Shown in pieces: positions 33,137 through 42,076 of a stretch of 64,000 nt of DNA. The stretch spans positions 62,001 to 126,000 of the forward strand of contig NZ_JBKOFW010000002.1 of assembly GCF_046764005.1 (NCBI RefSeq), written 5' to 3'. This DNA is from Oryzobacter faecalis. Lineage in GTDB: Bacteria > Actinomycetota > Actinomycetes > Actinomycetales > Dermatophilaceae. Within the stretch, counting starts at the first letter, position 1; each line of letters opens with the position of its first letter. A model generated the notes under the pieces. It worked only from the letters and a program-made list of their open reading frames with translations, was not told the origin of the DNA and made no database searches. The position numbers and the translations under genes were made by a program.

Positions 33137-35506
33137 ATGACCCAGACCACCGACCGCCCCACCGCCGAGGTCCACGAGGTCGACCTCGCCATCACCGGGA
33201 TGACGTGCGCCTCCTGCTCGGCCCGCATCGAGAAGAAGCTGGGCCGGCTCGAGGGCGTCGACGCCGTCGTCAACCTCGCCACCGAGAAGGCCACCGTCCG
33301 CTACGCCGACCCGGTGACCGTCGAGGACCTCCTCAGCACCGTTCGCGCCACCGGCTACGGCGCCGAGGTCGCCGGGCGCGGGGCGGCCCCCCGCCGCCCG
33401 GTCCGCACCCTCGCCGTCACCGACGTCTCCGCACCCAGCACCCGTCCCGAGATCGACGTCTCGGACGAATCCCGTACGGCCGCGGGTACCGAGATCGACG
33501 TATTGGACGATTCCGGTTCGGCGCACGAGGACCACCTCGACCACGCCGTCGCGCCGCAGGACGACCTCAAGCGCCGGGCGATGGTGGCCGGGGTCCTCAC
33601 CGTGCCGGTCCTCGTCCTCGCGATGGTGCCCGGCCTGGAGTTCCCGGCGAGCCCGTGGGTGCAGCTCGTCCTCGCCACACCGGTCGTCCTCTGGGCGGCC
33701 TGGCCGTTCCACCGCGCCGCGGCCCTCAACGCGCGCCACGGCGCCTCGACGATGGACACGCTCGTCTCGATGGGCGTCCTCGCGGCCTACCTGTCCTCCA
33801 CCGTCGTCGTCCTCCTGGGCCGCGCCGGCACCGGCATGGCGATGGAGGGCCGGCCGACGAGCCACATCTGGTTCGAGACGGCGGCCGTCATCACGACCTT
33901 CCTCCTCGTGGGGCGGTGGATGGAGGCCCGGGCCACCGACCGAAGCCGCGACGCCCTGCGGGGGCTGATGAGCCTGGCCGCCAAGGACGTCGCCGTGGAG
34001 CGGGTCGACCCCACGACCCGCGCGACGACCGAGGTCCGCATCCCCGTCGACGAGCTGGCGGTCGGCGACCGCTTCCTCGTGCGCCCCGGTGAGAAGGTCG
34101 CGACCGACGGGCGCGTGCTCGAGGGGACGAGCGCGGTCGACTCCTCCCTCGTCACGGGCGAGTCGCTGCCCGTCGACGTCGGGCCCGGTGACGAGCTCGT
34201 CGGCGGCAGCATCAACACGACGGGGCGCCTGGCGGTCGAGGCGACGCGGGTCGGCTCCGACACCACGCTCGCCGGCATCGCCCGCCTCGTCGAGCGGGCC
34301 CAGACGACCAAGGCCCCGATCCAGCGGCTCGCCGACCGGGTGTCGGCCGTCTTCGTCCCGATCGTCCTCGCCATCGCCGCGCTGACGTTCGCCGGCTGGT
34401 GGGTCGCGACCGGCGACCCGGCCCGTGCCCTCGAGGTGGCCATCGCCGTCCTCGTCATCGCCTGCCCCTGCGCGCTCGGCCTCGCAACGCCGACGGCGCT
34501 GCTCGTGGGCACCGGCCGCGGCGCCCGGCTCGGCATCCTCATCAAGGGTGCCGACGTCCTCGAGGACACCCGCCGGATCGACACCGTCGTCCTCGACAAG
34601 ACGGGGACGGTGACGACCGGTGAGATGACGCTCGTCGACGTCGCGACCGCCGGCCGCCTCCCCAAGGACCAGGCCCTGCGCGCCGCCGCGGCGGTCGAGG
34701 CCGGCAGCGAGCACCCGGTCGCCCGGGCCGTCGTGGAGGCGGCCCGCAGCCGGGCGCTGGCCCTGCCGCCGTCGACCGGGTTCGAGTCGCTCCCCGGCGC
34801 CGGCGCCCGCGCCACCATCAAGGGCACCGTCGTCACCGTCGGCCGGGCCGACCTGCTCGACGAGGTCCCCCACGAGCTGAGCCGGCCGACCGTCGACGGC
34901 ACCACGGTGTGGGTCGGCTGGGACGGCGTCGCGCACGCCTCGCTCACCGTCGCCGACACCGTGCGCCGCAGCTCGCAGCGCGCGATCCGCGACCTGTCGG
35001 CCGCGGGACTGCCCGCCTACCTCCTCACCGGCGACCACGACCAGGCCGCGCTCACCGTGGCGCGCGACGTCGGCATCCCCGTGGGACGGGTCGTCGCGGA
35101 CGTGCGGCCCGAGGAGAAGCACGCCGTCATCGCCGACCTCCAGAAGCGCGGGAAGGTCGTCGCGATGGTCGGCGACGGCGTCAACGACGCCGCCGCGCTC
35201 GCCCAGGCCGACCTCGGGATCGCCATGGGCACGGGCACCGACGTCGCCGCGGACTCGGCCGACATCGTCCTGCTGCGGGCCGAGCTTCCCGCGGTCGTCG
35301 ACGCGATCCAGCTCTCGCGCGCGACGCTGCGGACCATCAAGCAGAACCTCGCGTGGGCGTTCGGCTACAACGTCGCCGCGATCCCGCTCGCGGTCGCCGG
35401 CCTGCTCGACCCGATGATCGCGGGGGCGGCGATGGCGCTGTCGAGCGTGCTCGTCGTGACGAACAGCCTGCGGCTGCGGAGCTGGAGGCCCACGGGCCGG
35501 GGCTGA
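33137..35506 (+). CDS. copA: Copper-exporting P1B-type ATPase
   Basis: Pumps Cu(I) out across the cytoplasmic membrane. 789 residues: one N-terminal heavy-metal-binding domain with MTCASC (Cys24, Cys27), eight membrane helices, the actuator motif TGES, the transmembrane metal site Cys443-Pro444-Cys445 (ACPCALGLATP), the phosphorylated Asp487 in DKTGT, and the hinge GDGVNDAAALAQADLGIAMG. The linker between the metal domain and first helix is lengthened by two family A repeat units, translated as PEIDVSDES and TEIDVLDDS. Expressed with csoR; no CopZ chaperone gene is adjacent. A strong terminator follows. Confidence 0.96.
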   Translation: MTQTTDRPTAEVHEVDLAITGMTCASCSARIEKKLGRLEGVDAVVNLATEKATVRYADPVTVEDLLSTVRATGYGAEVAGRGAAPRRPVRTLAVTDVSAPSTRPEIDVSDESRTAAGTEIDVLDDSGSAHEDHLDHAVAPQDDLKRRAMVAGVLTVPVLVLAMVPGLEFPASPWVQLVLATPVVLWAAWPFHRAAALNARHGASTMDTLVSMGVLAAYLSSTVVVLLGRAGTGMAMEGRPTSHIWFETAAVITTFLLVGRWMEARATDRSRDALRGLMSLAAKDVAVERVDPTTRATTEVRIPVDELAVGDRFLVRPGEKVATDGRVLEGTSAVDSSLVTGESLPVDVGPGDELVGGSINTTGRLAVEATRVGSDTTLAGIARLVERAQTTKAPIQRLADRVSAVFVPIVLAIAALTFAGWWVATGDPARALEVAIAVLVIACPCALGLATPTALLVGTGRGARLGILIKGADVLEDTRRIDTVVLDKTGTVTTGEMTLVDVATAGRLPKDQALRAAAAVEAGSEHPVARAVVEAARSRALALPPSTGFESLPGAGARATIKGTVVTVGRADLLDEVPHELSRPTVDGTTVWVGWDGVAHASLTVADTVRRSSQRAIRDLSAAGLPAYLLTGDHDQAALTVARDVGIPVGRVVADVRPEEKHAVIADLQKRGKVVAMVGDGVNDAAALAQADLGIAMGTGTDVAADSADIVLLRAELPAVVDAIQLSRATLRTIKQNLAWAFGYNVAAIPLAVAGLLDPMIAGAAMALSSVLVVTNSLRLRSWRPTGRG
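33449..33515. repeat. Family A repeat, double unit in frame inside copA
   Basis: Units GAGATCGACGTCTCGGACGA (from 33449) and GAGATCGACGTATTGGACGA (from 33491) are joined by a GTACGGCCGCGGGTACC segment. The layout equals the intergenic copy at 9931-10000 except that there the first unit is reversed. The 67 nt are translated as a hydrophilic stretch (about residues 105-126) between the metal-binding and membrane domains. Confidence 0.75.
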
Positions 35507-35521
35507 TCCGGCCCCCGACGC

Positions 35522-35555
35522 ACGAGGGCCCCGGCCGGGTGGCCGGGGCCCTCGT
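35522..35555. terminator. Bidirectional terminator between copA and VOC gene
   Basis: A 15-bp perfect stem (ACGAGGGCCCCGGCC with GGCCGGGGCCCTCGT) and a GGGT loop, 16 nt after the copA stop and 17 nt from the convergent VOC stop. It can serve both transcripts. Confidence 0.85.
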
Positions 35556-35571
35556 CACGGACGGGCGCCTG

Positions 35572-36216
35572 TCAGATGGTGACCTCGCCGCGCGGCGTCT
35601 CGAAGGTCACGGACATCAGCCCCGGCGTGCCGTGCGGGGAGACGAAGGTGAAGTCGATGACCGAGGACGTGTCGTCGGCGGGCAGGCCCAGCCAGTCGCG
35701 GACCCGCTCGGGGTCGCCCGCGATCTGGAGGGTCTCGATCGTCACGTCGGTGTTCGCGTCGTGGGAGGGGTGCGGCACGCCCTCCTCCCACTGGATGAAG
35801 AACGGCAGCTGCGGGTCGGCCTGGAGGCCCTTGACCCCCAGCTGGCGCCAGCGCAGCTCGACCCCGTCGGGGCGGTGCCGGTTGCCGAGGACGGACTCAC
35901 GGCCGAGGCGCTGCTCCTGCTCGCTGATGTCGTCGACCTGGACGACCCAGCCGAGCCAGCCGCCGCCGGCCTCGGACCGCGCCCGGACGACCTGGCCGAA
36001 CGGGGCCTTGTCGCTCGCGGGGTGGTCGAGCACCTCGACGACCTCGACGTACCGCTCGTGCGCGAGCGGAAGGATGATGTTGCGCGTCCCGAAGCGCGGG
36101 TGGACTCCCCCATCGACCGGCTCGACGCCGATCTGCTCCGCGAGGCGCCGAGCCGTGGCCTTGAGGCCGTCGTGCTCTGCCGCATAGACGACGTGGTCAA
36201 CTCGCATGTCGATCAT
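35572..36216 (-). CDS. VOC family protein with glyoxalase-like domain
   Basis: A 214-residue protein that starts MIDMRVDHVVYAAEHDGLKA and keeps the PF13468-type glyoxalase layout: VHPRFGTRNIILPLAHERYVEVVEVLDHP in the first half and FFIQWEEGVPHPSHDANTDVTIETLQIAG in the second. Enzymatic role unknown. ATG 36216 or 36207 may be the start. Transcription ends at the shared hairpin 35522-35555. Confidence 0.82.
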   Translation of the reverse strand: MIDMRVDHVVYAAEHDGLKATARRLAEQIGVEPVDGGVHPRFGTRNIILPLAHERYVEVVEVLDHPASDKAPFGQVVRARSEAGGGWLGWVVQVDDISEQEQRLGRESVLGNRHRPDGVELRWRQLGVKGLQADPQLPFFIQWEEGVPHPSHDANTDVTIETLQIAGDPERVRDWLGLPADDTSSVIDFTFVSPHGTPGLMSVTFETPRGEVTI

Positions 36217-36326
36217 CGTCGCACACGCCGGGGGGTGCTCTTGACACGACCCCGGATGCCCGGTACCGACCCGGTCGGCAGGCTCCCGACCGGCCCACGG
36301 ACCCTGTCCGTCACACCCGTCACCGG

Positions 36327-36341
36327 CGCCTCGAAGAGGCG
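36327..36341 (-). terminator. Small hairpin after the TrmH-type gene
   Basis: CGCCTC-GAA-GAGGCG lies 10 nt beyond the stop codon. A second stem, CCGGTCGG (36271-36278) with CCGACCGG (36286-36293), follows about 35 nt later. Either can end the methyltransferase transcript. The rest of the 135-nt gap shows nothing else. Confidence 0.45.
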
Positions 36342-36351
36342 GCCGGGAGGG

Positions 36352-37158
36352 TCAGCCGCTCCGCTGGCGGACCGCCTCGTAGACGACGACGGCCGCGGCC
36401 GTGGCGGCGTTGAGGGAGTTCACGGTGCCCGTCATCGGGATCCGCACGCGGACGTCGGCGGCGCCGAGCGCCCGCCGCGTGAGCCCCTCCTTCTCGGTGC
36501 CGACGGCGATGGCGACCGCGCCGCGGTAGTCGACCGAGGTGTGGAGGTCGTCGGTGTCCGGCGTCGTCGCCACGAGGCGGATCCCGTTGTCGCGCAACCA
36601 GGTCAGCACGTCCTCGAGGGGTGCGGACGCCACGGGCACCGAGAACACGGTGCCCTTGCTGGAGCGCACGACGTTGGGGTTGCCCCAGTCGGTGAGCGGG
36701 TCGGCCGCGACGACCGCCGCGACCCCGGCGGCGTCCGCCGTGCGCAGCATCGCCCCGAGGTTCCCGGGCTTCTCGATGCCCTCGCAGACCAGGACGAGCG
36801 GGTCGGCCGGCAGGTCGAGGTCGGCCAGCGCGACACCCGCCACGGGGACGACCGCGAGGAAGCCGTCGGGACCCTCGCGGTAGGCGACCTTCTCGAAGGC
36901 GGCCCGGCTCAGGCGCAGCGTGCTCGCGCCGAGGTCGCGGGCCCGCGCGACGAGCCCGGACTGCCGGTCCGGGTCGAGCATGAGCTCGGGGCAGTGGAGC
37001 ACCGACTCGGGGACGACGCCGGCGTCGAGGGCGAGCCCCAGCTCCTCGTAGCCCTCGACGACCGTCCGCCCCTCGGCCTCGCGGGCCCGCCGGCGGCGCA
37101 GCGCGAGGACGGACCTGAGGCGGGGGTTGGACGCGGACGTCACGACGAGCTCGGGCAT
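36352..37158 (-). CDS. TrmH (SPOUT) family RNA methyltransferase
   Basis: A 268-residue 2'-O-ribose methyltransferase. The N-terminal RNA-binding part (VVTSASNPRLRSVLALRRRRAREAEGR) precedes the SPOUT knot with motif 1 EKPGNLGAMLRTADAAG, motif 2 IAVGTEKEGLT and motif 3 IPMTGTVNSLNAATAAA, which bind SAM. It may modify 23S rRNA or tRNA; the exact site is not predictable. Divergent from the PAP2 gene pair, 48 nt apart. Confidence 0.9.
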   Translation of the reverse strand: MPELVVTSASNPRLRSVLALRRRRAREAEGRTVVEGYEELGLALDAGVVPESVLHCPELMLDPDRQSGLVARARDLGASTLRLSRAAFEKVAYREGPDGFLAVVPVAGVALADLDLPADPLVLVCEGIEKPGNLGAMLRTADAAGVAAVVAADPLTDWGNPNVVRSSKGTVFSVPVASAPLEDVLTWLRDNGIRLVATTPDTDDLHTSVDYRGAVAIAVGTEKEGLTRRALGAADVRVRIPMTGTVNSLNAATAAAVVVYEAVRQRSG

Positions 37159-37206
37159 GGGGGAGCCAGCATCCCACGGGCCCTGCGCGTGCGGTAGAAA
37201 GGCCCG

Positions 37207-37986
37207 ATGGTCAGCGACGACGTGCCGACGAGGCAGCACACGCGTGCCCGCCGCCTCCTGCGGGCGGGGGTGTACGCCGGGATCCTCGCGGTCGTCCTCT
37301 TCGGGGTCGGCTACCTCGTCCGCAGCCAGTGGGACCCGCTGCAGTCGCTCGACGACGACATCATCGACAGGACCACCTCGGTCACCCGTGAGCGACCCCG
37401 CCTGCGCGAGGCGCTCATCGTGTGGCAGGAGGTCACCCAGCCCTGGCGCCTCTACGTGGTCGGGACCCTCCTGTGCCTGTGGGTGTGGCTGCGCCACGGG
37501 CTGCGGACCCGGGCGTGGTGGTGCTTCGGCACGATGATGATCGCCTGGAACCTCGGCCTCGTCGCCAAGCTCGTCGTGCAGCGCTCCCGGCCGATCGTCG
37601 AGGACCCCGTGTCCGAGGCGCCCGGCTACTCCTTCCCCTCGGGCCACGCCCTCAACGCCGCGGCCTGGGCCACGCTCGTCGTCATCCTCGTGTGGCCGCT
37701 GCTGCGCTCCCCCGCGGCACGGGCCGCCGCCGCCGCGTTCGCCGTCGTCGTCCCGGTCCTCACGGCGCTCGACCGGGTCTTCCTCGGTGTGCACTTCCCC
37801 AGCGACGTCACCGTCGGCCTCGTCACGGGGGCCGGTCTCGCCCTCGCCTCGTACGCCGGCTACTCGGGCTGGAACCCTCCTCACCCCACCGAGGCCCACG
37901 ACCCCGACGTCGACGGCACCGCCGCTGCGTCACCACCCTCGATCCCCTCGGCCACCGCGACCACCCCGACCACCCCGGAGCGCTGA
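37207..37986 (+). CDS. PAP2 family phosphatase (membrane)
   Basis: A 259-residue membrane protein with six hydrophobic segments and the three PAP2 motifs: KLVVQRSRP, SFPSGHALNAAA and RVFLGVHFPSDVTVG. Family members dephosphorylate lipid phosphates such as undecaprenyl pyrophosphate or phosphatidic acid at the outer membrane face. A Thr/Pro-rich tail ends the protein. TAGAAA lies 6 nt before the ATG. The next gene, a second PAP2 enzyme, begins right at the stop codon. Confidence 0.9.
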   Translation: MVSDDVPTRQHTRARRLLRAGVYAGILAVVLFGVGYLVRSQWDPLQSLDDDIIDRTTSVTRERPRLREALIVWQEVTQPWRLYVVGTLLCLWVWLRHGLRTRAWWCFGTMMIAWNLGLVAKLVVQRSRPIVEDPVSEAPGYSFPSGHALNAAAWATLVVILVWPLLRSPAARAAAAAFAVVVPVLTALDRVFLGVHFPSDVTVGLVTGAGLALASYAGYSGWNPPHPTEAHDPDVDGTAAASPPSIPSATATTPTTPER

Positions 37987-38718
37987 ATGTCCGACTTCCT
38001 CTCCCGCTGGGACGACGAGTCCCGGCCCTCGTTCACCGACGCCCTCAAGCAGCTGGCGGTGCGCGCGCTGCTGCCCGGTGTCGTCTTGTTCGCCGTCATC
38101 GTCGGGATCGGGTTCCTCCTCACCGGCCCCTTCTGGCAGTTCGCCGACCGCGAGAACGAGGTCAACCGCGCCCTCCAGGACGGCCGCACCCCCACGGGCG
38201 AGACCGTGACGCTGTTCATGTCCAGCATCGGCAACACCGAGTACGTCATCGGCGTGTGCCTCCTGGCCGTCGCGCTCATCTGGTGGCGCACGAAGCGGTG
38301 GTGGTACGCGGTGATCCCGGGCATCGCCATCTCGCTGCAGGCGAGCATCTTCGTCGCCGCCGCGCACGTCGTCGGCCGGGACCGCCCCAACGTCGAGCGC
38401 CTCGACCCCACGCCCCCGACCTCGAGCTTTCCCAGCGGCCACGTCGGCGCGTCGACCGCGCTGTACACCGCGTTCGCGCTCATGGCCACGCGGATCGAGA
38501 ACCCGTGGCTGCGCCGCGTCGTCATCGCGCTGTGCGTCATCGCGCCACTCAGCGTCTCGTACGCGCGCCTGTACCGCGGCGCGCACCACGTCACCGACAT
38601 CGTGGTCGGCATCCTCAACGGTGTCGTCTGCGCCCTGCTCGCGTGGGTCTACCTGCGCCGGGGTCGCGGCAAGGGCGCCGCGAACCGGGCGGGCGAGGTC
38701 GTGCGCAGCCGCACGTAG
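37987..38718 (+). CDS. PAP2 family phosphatase (membrane), second copy
   Basis: A 243-residue membrane phosphatase with GRDRPNVERLDPTPPTSSFP, PSGHVGAST and RLYRGAHHVTDIVVG. It resembles its upstream neighbour only in the motifs, so the pair is probably an old duplication or two separate lineages. The ATG follows the previous TGA with no spacer, so the two are translated together. Possible roles are undecaprenyl pyrophosphate recycling or diacylglycerol formation. Confidence 0.9.
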   Translation: MSDFLSRWDDESRPSFTDALKQLAVRALLPGVVLFAVIVGIGFLLTGPFWQFADRENEVNRALQDGRTPTGETVTLFMSSIGNTEYVIGVCLLAVALIWWRTKRWWYAVIPGIAISLQASIFVAAAHVVGRDRPNVERLDPTPPTSSFPSGHVGASTALYTAFALMATRIENPWLRRVVIALCVIAPLSVSYARLYRGAHHVTDIVVGILNGVVCALLAWVYLRRGRGKGAANRAGEVVRSRT

Positions 38719-38733
38719 GGTCCGGCGGCCCGG

Positions 38734-39126
38734 TCAGGTGCGGTCCCACGTGATGCCGAAGCCGTCCACGAGCTGGTCCGTGCCGCCGTCGTACCAGTAC
38801 TCGACGCCGATCTGGCCCAGGGCGTTGCCACCGGGAGTGCACACGACGAGCACCCGGCCCGCGAGGTAGTCCCCGTCCGCGAGTCCCGCCCCGCCGAACC
38901 TGGCCGGGGCGCCGCCGCACAGGCTGGCCTCCTCGTCGAGGTAGACGAGGGCGAGCGCGCCCTGCCCCGAACCGCTGACCCGCAGCGTCTGGTGGCTGCC
39001 GTCGGTGTCGGTCGACTCCCACGTGCCCGCGAACGGCGAGGAGGGCGCGGCGGTGGCGGCAGCGGGGGCGAGGGCGGCTCCCACCCCGAGGGCAGCCGCT
39101 GCGACTGCGGACCCGAACCTGACCAT
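38734..39126 (-). CDS. Small secreted protein of unknown function
   Basis: A 130-residue protein with a classical signal peptide (MVRFGSAVAAAALGVGAALA, cleavage after ATA-A near residue 27). The mature part starts PFAGTWESTDTDGSHQTLRV, a small beta-rich domain with two cysteines (ASLCGGAP and VVCTPGG) that could form a disulphide. It is convergent with the second PAP2 gene. No assigned family. Confidence 0.75.
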   Translation of the reverse strand: MVRFGSAVAAAALGVGAALAPAAATAAPSSPFAGTWESTDTDGSHQTLRVSGSGQGALALVYLDEEASLCGGAPARFGGAGLADGDYLAGRVLVVCTPGGNALGQIGVEYWYDGGTDQLVDGFGITWDRT

Positions 39127-39338
39127 GACGTTCTCCTTCCGCCGATCGCGCGGCCCCTGCCGCGACGTCCACCACCACCCTTCTCGCGGCCCGGGAGGGT
39201 CGACAATGGCCCGGTCGGGCCATCCGGCCCCCCGCCTCACGGACCTCTCAGCACGTCCTCCGGGGTCGAGGGCCCGCAACGGCTCCCCGGGCAGCCCCGC
39301 CGCATCCGCACCGACGTCGCCGTGCTCTTCGTCGGCGC

Positions 39339-39518
39339 GACCTGTTCTCCACGGCGCCCGGCGACGAGTCGGCGCCGCTCGTCCTCCTCCGCCTGGAGCA
39401 GGTCGACGTCGCGCGGCTCGCCGAGCTCGTCACCGACGCGTGGCGGATGCGCGCGCCCGACGAGCTCGTCGGCGACGGACCGCCGCCGGGACGGACCCTC
39501 CCTCAGACCCGGGCGTAG
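39339..39518 (+). pseudogene. Remnant of a MmcQ/YjbR-like gene
   Basis: Read on the plus strand, 39339-39518 encodes DLFSTAPGDESAPLVLLRL and then EQVDVARLAELVTDAWRMR, APDELV before a TAG. This aligns with the C-terminal half of YjbR proteins, including the intact one at 32379-32783 (FTTPHFDGYDYVLVRE, LAEIVADAWASRAPRKLV). No start codon or N-terminal half can be found in this frame. The remnant overlaps the end of the DUF1206 gene by 16 nt. The rest of 39127-39502 (about 210 nt) holds nothing recognisable. Confidence 0.45.
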
Positions 39519-40297
39519 CGGGCCCGCGCGAACGAGTAGACGCCGTACGCGGCGATGCCCGCGGCGACGAGGGTGAGCAGGAACGGCCCGAACGGTGCGT
39601 CCTTGAACGTCCTGAGCGCGCCGTCGAGACCCTGCGCCTTGTCGGGGTCGGCCTGCACCGCCGCGACGAGGAAGAAGACGCCCACGACGACGAGGGCGGC
39701 GCCCTTGGCGATGTAACCCGTCCGGCCGGCGTGGACGGCCCACTGCCCGGGGTGCTCGCGCAGGTCCCTCAGGAACGTGCGCCGCCAGCCCTTGATGACG
39801 TGGTAGACCGCGATCCCGAGGACGACGAGACCCACGACGCCCACGAGGAGGCGGCCCATCGGCGACCCCATGAGGCCGGCCGTGAAGTCGTCGGCCTGCT
39901 GCTCGCCCGAGCCGCTCGACCCCTGGCTGACGACCTTGAAGGTGGTCCAGGCGAAGAACAGGTACGCGACCGCCTTGGCGCCGGCCTTGAGTCGGTCGGA
40001 GGTCTCGCCGTGGCCGAGTGCCGCCTCGCTCACCTGCCAGACGGCGAGGAGGACGAAGCCCGCGACGCAGATCCACAACAGGACCGGGCCGGTGCCGGAC
40101 CGGGCGATGGTGTCGAGGGCGCCGGAGGTGTCGGCGCTCTTGGAGCCACCGCCGATGTCCCAGGCAACCTTGACCGCGATCCAGGCGATGACGAGGTGGA
40201 CCAGCCCCACGGCGACGTAGCCGAGGCGGGCGCCCCACTCGACGACGGGGTGGTCGCCGGCGCGAGCGGCGGCGGAGGAGACGTCGGAGGTGTTCAT
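39503..40297 (-). CDS. DUF1206 domain membrane protein
   Basis: A 264-residue protein made of three repeats of a two-helix unit, each around 80 residues, with the repeat marks GARLGYVAVGLVHLVIAW, KAVAYLFFAWTTFKVV and GRTGYIAKGAALVVVGVFFL. Six membrane segments in total. DUF1206 proteins are common in actinobacteria; function unknown. ATG 40297 has a purine-rich GAGAGGGTG before it; an upstream start at 40351 would add 18 unlike residues. Confidence 0.87.
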   Translation of the reverse strand: MNTSDVSSAAARAGDHPVVEWGARLGYVAVGLVHLVIAWIAVKVAWDIGGGSKSADTSGALDTIARSGTGPVLLWICVAGFVLLAVWQVSEAALGHGETSDRLKAGAKAVAYLFFAWTTFKVVSQGSSGSGEQQADDFTAGLMGSPMGRLLVGVVGLVVLGIAVYHVIKGWRRTFLRDLREHPGQWAVHAGRTGYIAKGAALVVVGVFFLVAAVQADPDKAQGLDGALRTFKDAPFGPFLLTLVAAGIAAYGVYSFARARYARV

Positions 40298-40359
40298 GAC
40301 GGACACCCTCTCACCTGCGCCGATCCCCCGACCACCTGCGGACGCCGACATCGGGCGGC

Positions 40360-41157
40360 TCAGGGCAGCGACTCGAGGACGGCCACGAGCCCGTCGTCGT
40401 CGACGTGCCCGGTGACCTCGTCGGCGGCGGCCTTGACCTCGTCGGGGGCGTTGCCCATCGCGACGCCCCGGGCCGCCCAGCGGAGCATCTCGAGGTCGTT
40501 GCGCTGGTCGCCGACGGCGAGGGTGTGCATCGGCTCGACACCGATCCGGCGGCGCACGCCCTCGAGGGCCGCGGCCTTGGAGACGCCCTCGGGGTTGATG
40601 TCCAGCCAGGCGCTCCAGCCGACGGCGTACTCGACCCCGTGGAGGCCGATCCGCTCGGTCCGCTCGAGGAACTCCTCGCTCGTGCTCTCGGGGTCGCGGA
40701 TCGTCAGGCGGGTGACCGGCGTGGCCGTCAGCTCGTCGAACGGGACGACCCGGGGGGTTCCGTCGAGCTCCCCGTCGGGAAAGGGCGCCGACACCTTGAA
40801 CCCGACCCCGAGCTCCTCCACGGCCACCAGCGCCGAGGGGAACTCCTCGCGCAGGAGGCGGAGCGCGGGCGCGGGGTCGAAGGTCACGGCCTCGACGACC
40901 TCGTACCCGTCGTCGAGGGAGGGGTCGAGGCGCACCGTGACGGCGCCGTTGGCGCAGACGGCGAACCCGGTGGTGAGGCCGAGGCGGTCGAGCACCGGGA
41001 GGGTGCCGATGATGGCGCGGCCGGTGGCGATCGTCACGTGGTGGCCGGCGTCGGCGACCCGGCGCACGGCCGTGCGGACGGCCTCGGACAGCGCGCCCTC
41101 GTGGTTGACGGTCGTGCCGTCGATGTCGAGGCAGACCAGGTGTGGAGGTGTCATCAC
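40360..41157 (-). CDS. HAD-superfamily Cof-type phosphatase
   Basis: A 265-residue HAD subclass IIB hydrolase. The nucleophile aspartate is in LVCLDIDGTTVNHEG, motif 2 in VTIATGRA, the conserved lysine in EGVSKAAALEGV and motif 4 in AVGDQRNDLEML. Such enzymes dephosphorylate sugar phosphates, flavin precursors or PLP; substrate not predictable. TAGCGT lies 8 nt upstream of the first ATG. Confidence 0.9.
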   Translation of the reverse strand: MMTPPHLVCLDIDGTTVNHEGALSEAVRTAVRRVADAGHHVTIATGRAIIGTLPVLDRLGLTTGFAVCANGAVTVRLDPSLDDGYEVVEAVTFDPAPALRLLREEFPSALVAVEELGVGFKVSAPFPDGELDGTPRVVPFDELTATPVTRLTIRDPESTSEEFLERTERIGLHGVEYAVGWSAWLDINPEGVSKAAALEGVRRRIGVEPMHTLAVGDQRNDLEMLRWAARGVAMGNAPDEVKAAADEVTGHVDDDGLVAVLESLP

Positions 41158-41224
41158 CGGGGACGCTACCCGCGCCTGGTGACGCGGGGGCGAACGTCCG
41201 GCCCCGAACGGGGGGACAGCCGGG

Positions 41225-42076
41225 TCAGCCGCGCGCCTGGCCGAGCTTCCAGTACCCGCAGAAGTAGATCCTGCGACGGTCGACGCCGTGCCGCACGAGG
41301 GTCCGGCGCGCGCCGGCTGCCAGGTCGGACTCGCCGCACGCCCACGCGTAGGCGACCGACTCGCCGCCGCGCGCGAGGTGCCGGTCGAGGGCGGGCACGA
41401 CGGCGCTCCCCGGGATGCCGCGCCGCACGTGCACGTGGGCGGCGCCGAGGTCGTACGCCGCCAGGACGGCGGGGTCGCCGACCTCGACGTGCACCTCGAC
41501 CCCGCGTGCCGCGGCCGCCCCGGGTCCGCCCAGCGACTCGAGGATGGCGGCCACGGACGGCACGGCCGTCTCGTCGGCCACGAGCACCTGGCGCCCCGCG
41601 AGGTCGCCGCCCCGGTAGAGGGCGCCGCTCGCCCGGAACCCGGCGCGGTCCCCGGGGCGCGCCCGGCCGGCCCACGCGGACCCGGGGCCGCAGTCCCCGT
41701 GGGTGACGATGTCGACCTCGATCCGGGCGGCTGCCGGGTCGTGTGCGCGGATCGTGTACCAGCGCAGGTCGGGCCGGTCCTCCTCGGGAAGGTCGGCGAC
41801 GGCGGCGCGGACGTTGAGCATCCCGGGGTCGGGCAGGGCGAGCGGGCGACCGCGCGCCGGCATCAGCAGCCCGAAGTACTCGTCCGGGCCGCAGGTCTCG
41901 AACACCGCGAGCTCGGGCGCCTCGAACGTGACCCGCCGCATGCCCCCGCCGAGGTCGGTGACCGCCGCGACCGTCATCGCGAACTGCGGCTGGTCCGCGC
42001 GCGGCACCGGCGACGCCGTCGTCAGGCGGGACTGCAGTCGCGCCACCTTGACGTGGACCTTCTCCACGACCTTCAC
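41225..42076 (-). CDS. Siderophore-interacting protein (FAD-dependent ferric-siderophore reductase)
   Basis: A 283-residue protein of the ViuB/SIP family. The FAD-binding barrel carries RWYTIRAHDP, and the NAD(P)H-binding part ends in the typical GESDLAAGARRTLVRHGVDRRRIYFCGYWKLG. It releases iron from imported ferric siderophores by reduction in the cytoplasm. Last gene of the siderophore operon; its GTG overlaps the stop of the ATPase gene (GTGA), so it is expressed with the importer. Confidence 0.92.
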   Translation of the reverse strand: MKVVEKVHVKVARLQSRLTTASPVPRADQPQFAMTVAAVTDLGGGMRRVTFEAPELAVFETCGPDEYFGLLMPARGRPLALPDPGMLNVRAAVADLPEEDRPDLRWYTIRAHDPAAARIEVDIVTHGDCGPGSAWAGRARPGDRAGFRASGALYRGGDLAGRQVLVADETAVPSVAAILESLGGPGAAAARGVEVHVEVGDPAVLAAYDLGAAHVHVRRGIPGSAVVPALDRHLARGGESVAYAWACGESDLAAGARRTLVRHGVDRRRIYFCGYWKLGQARG

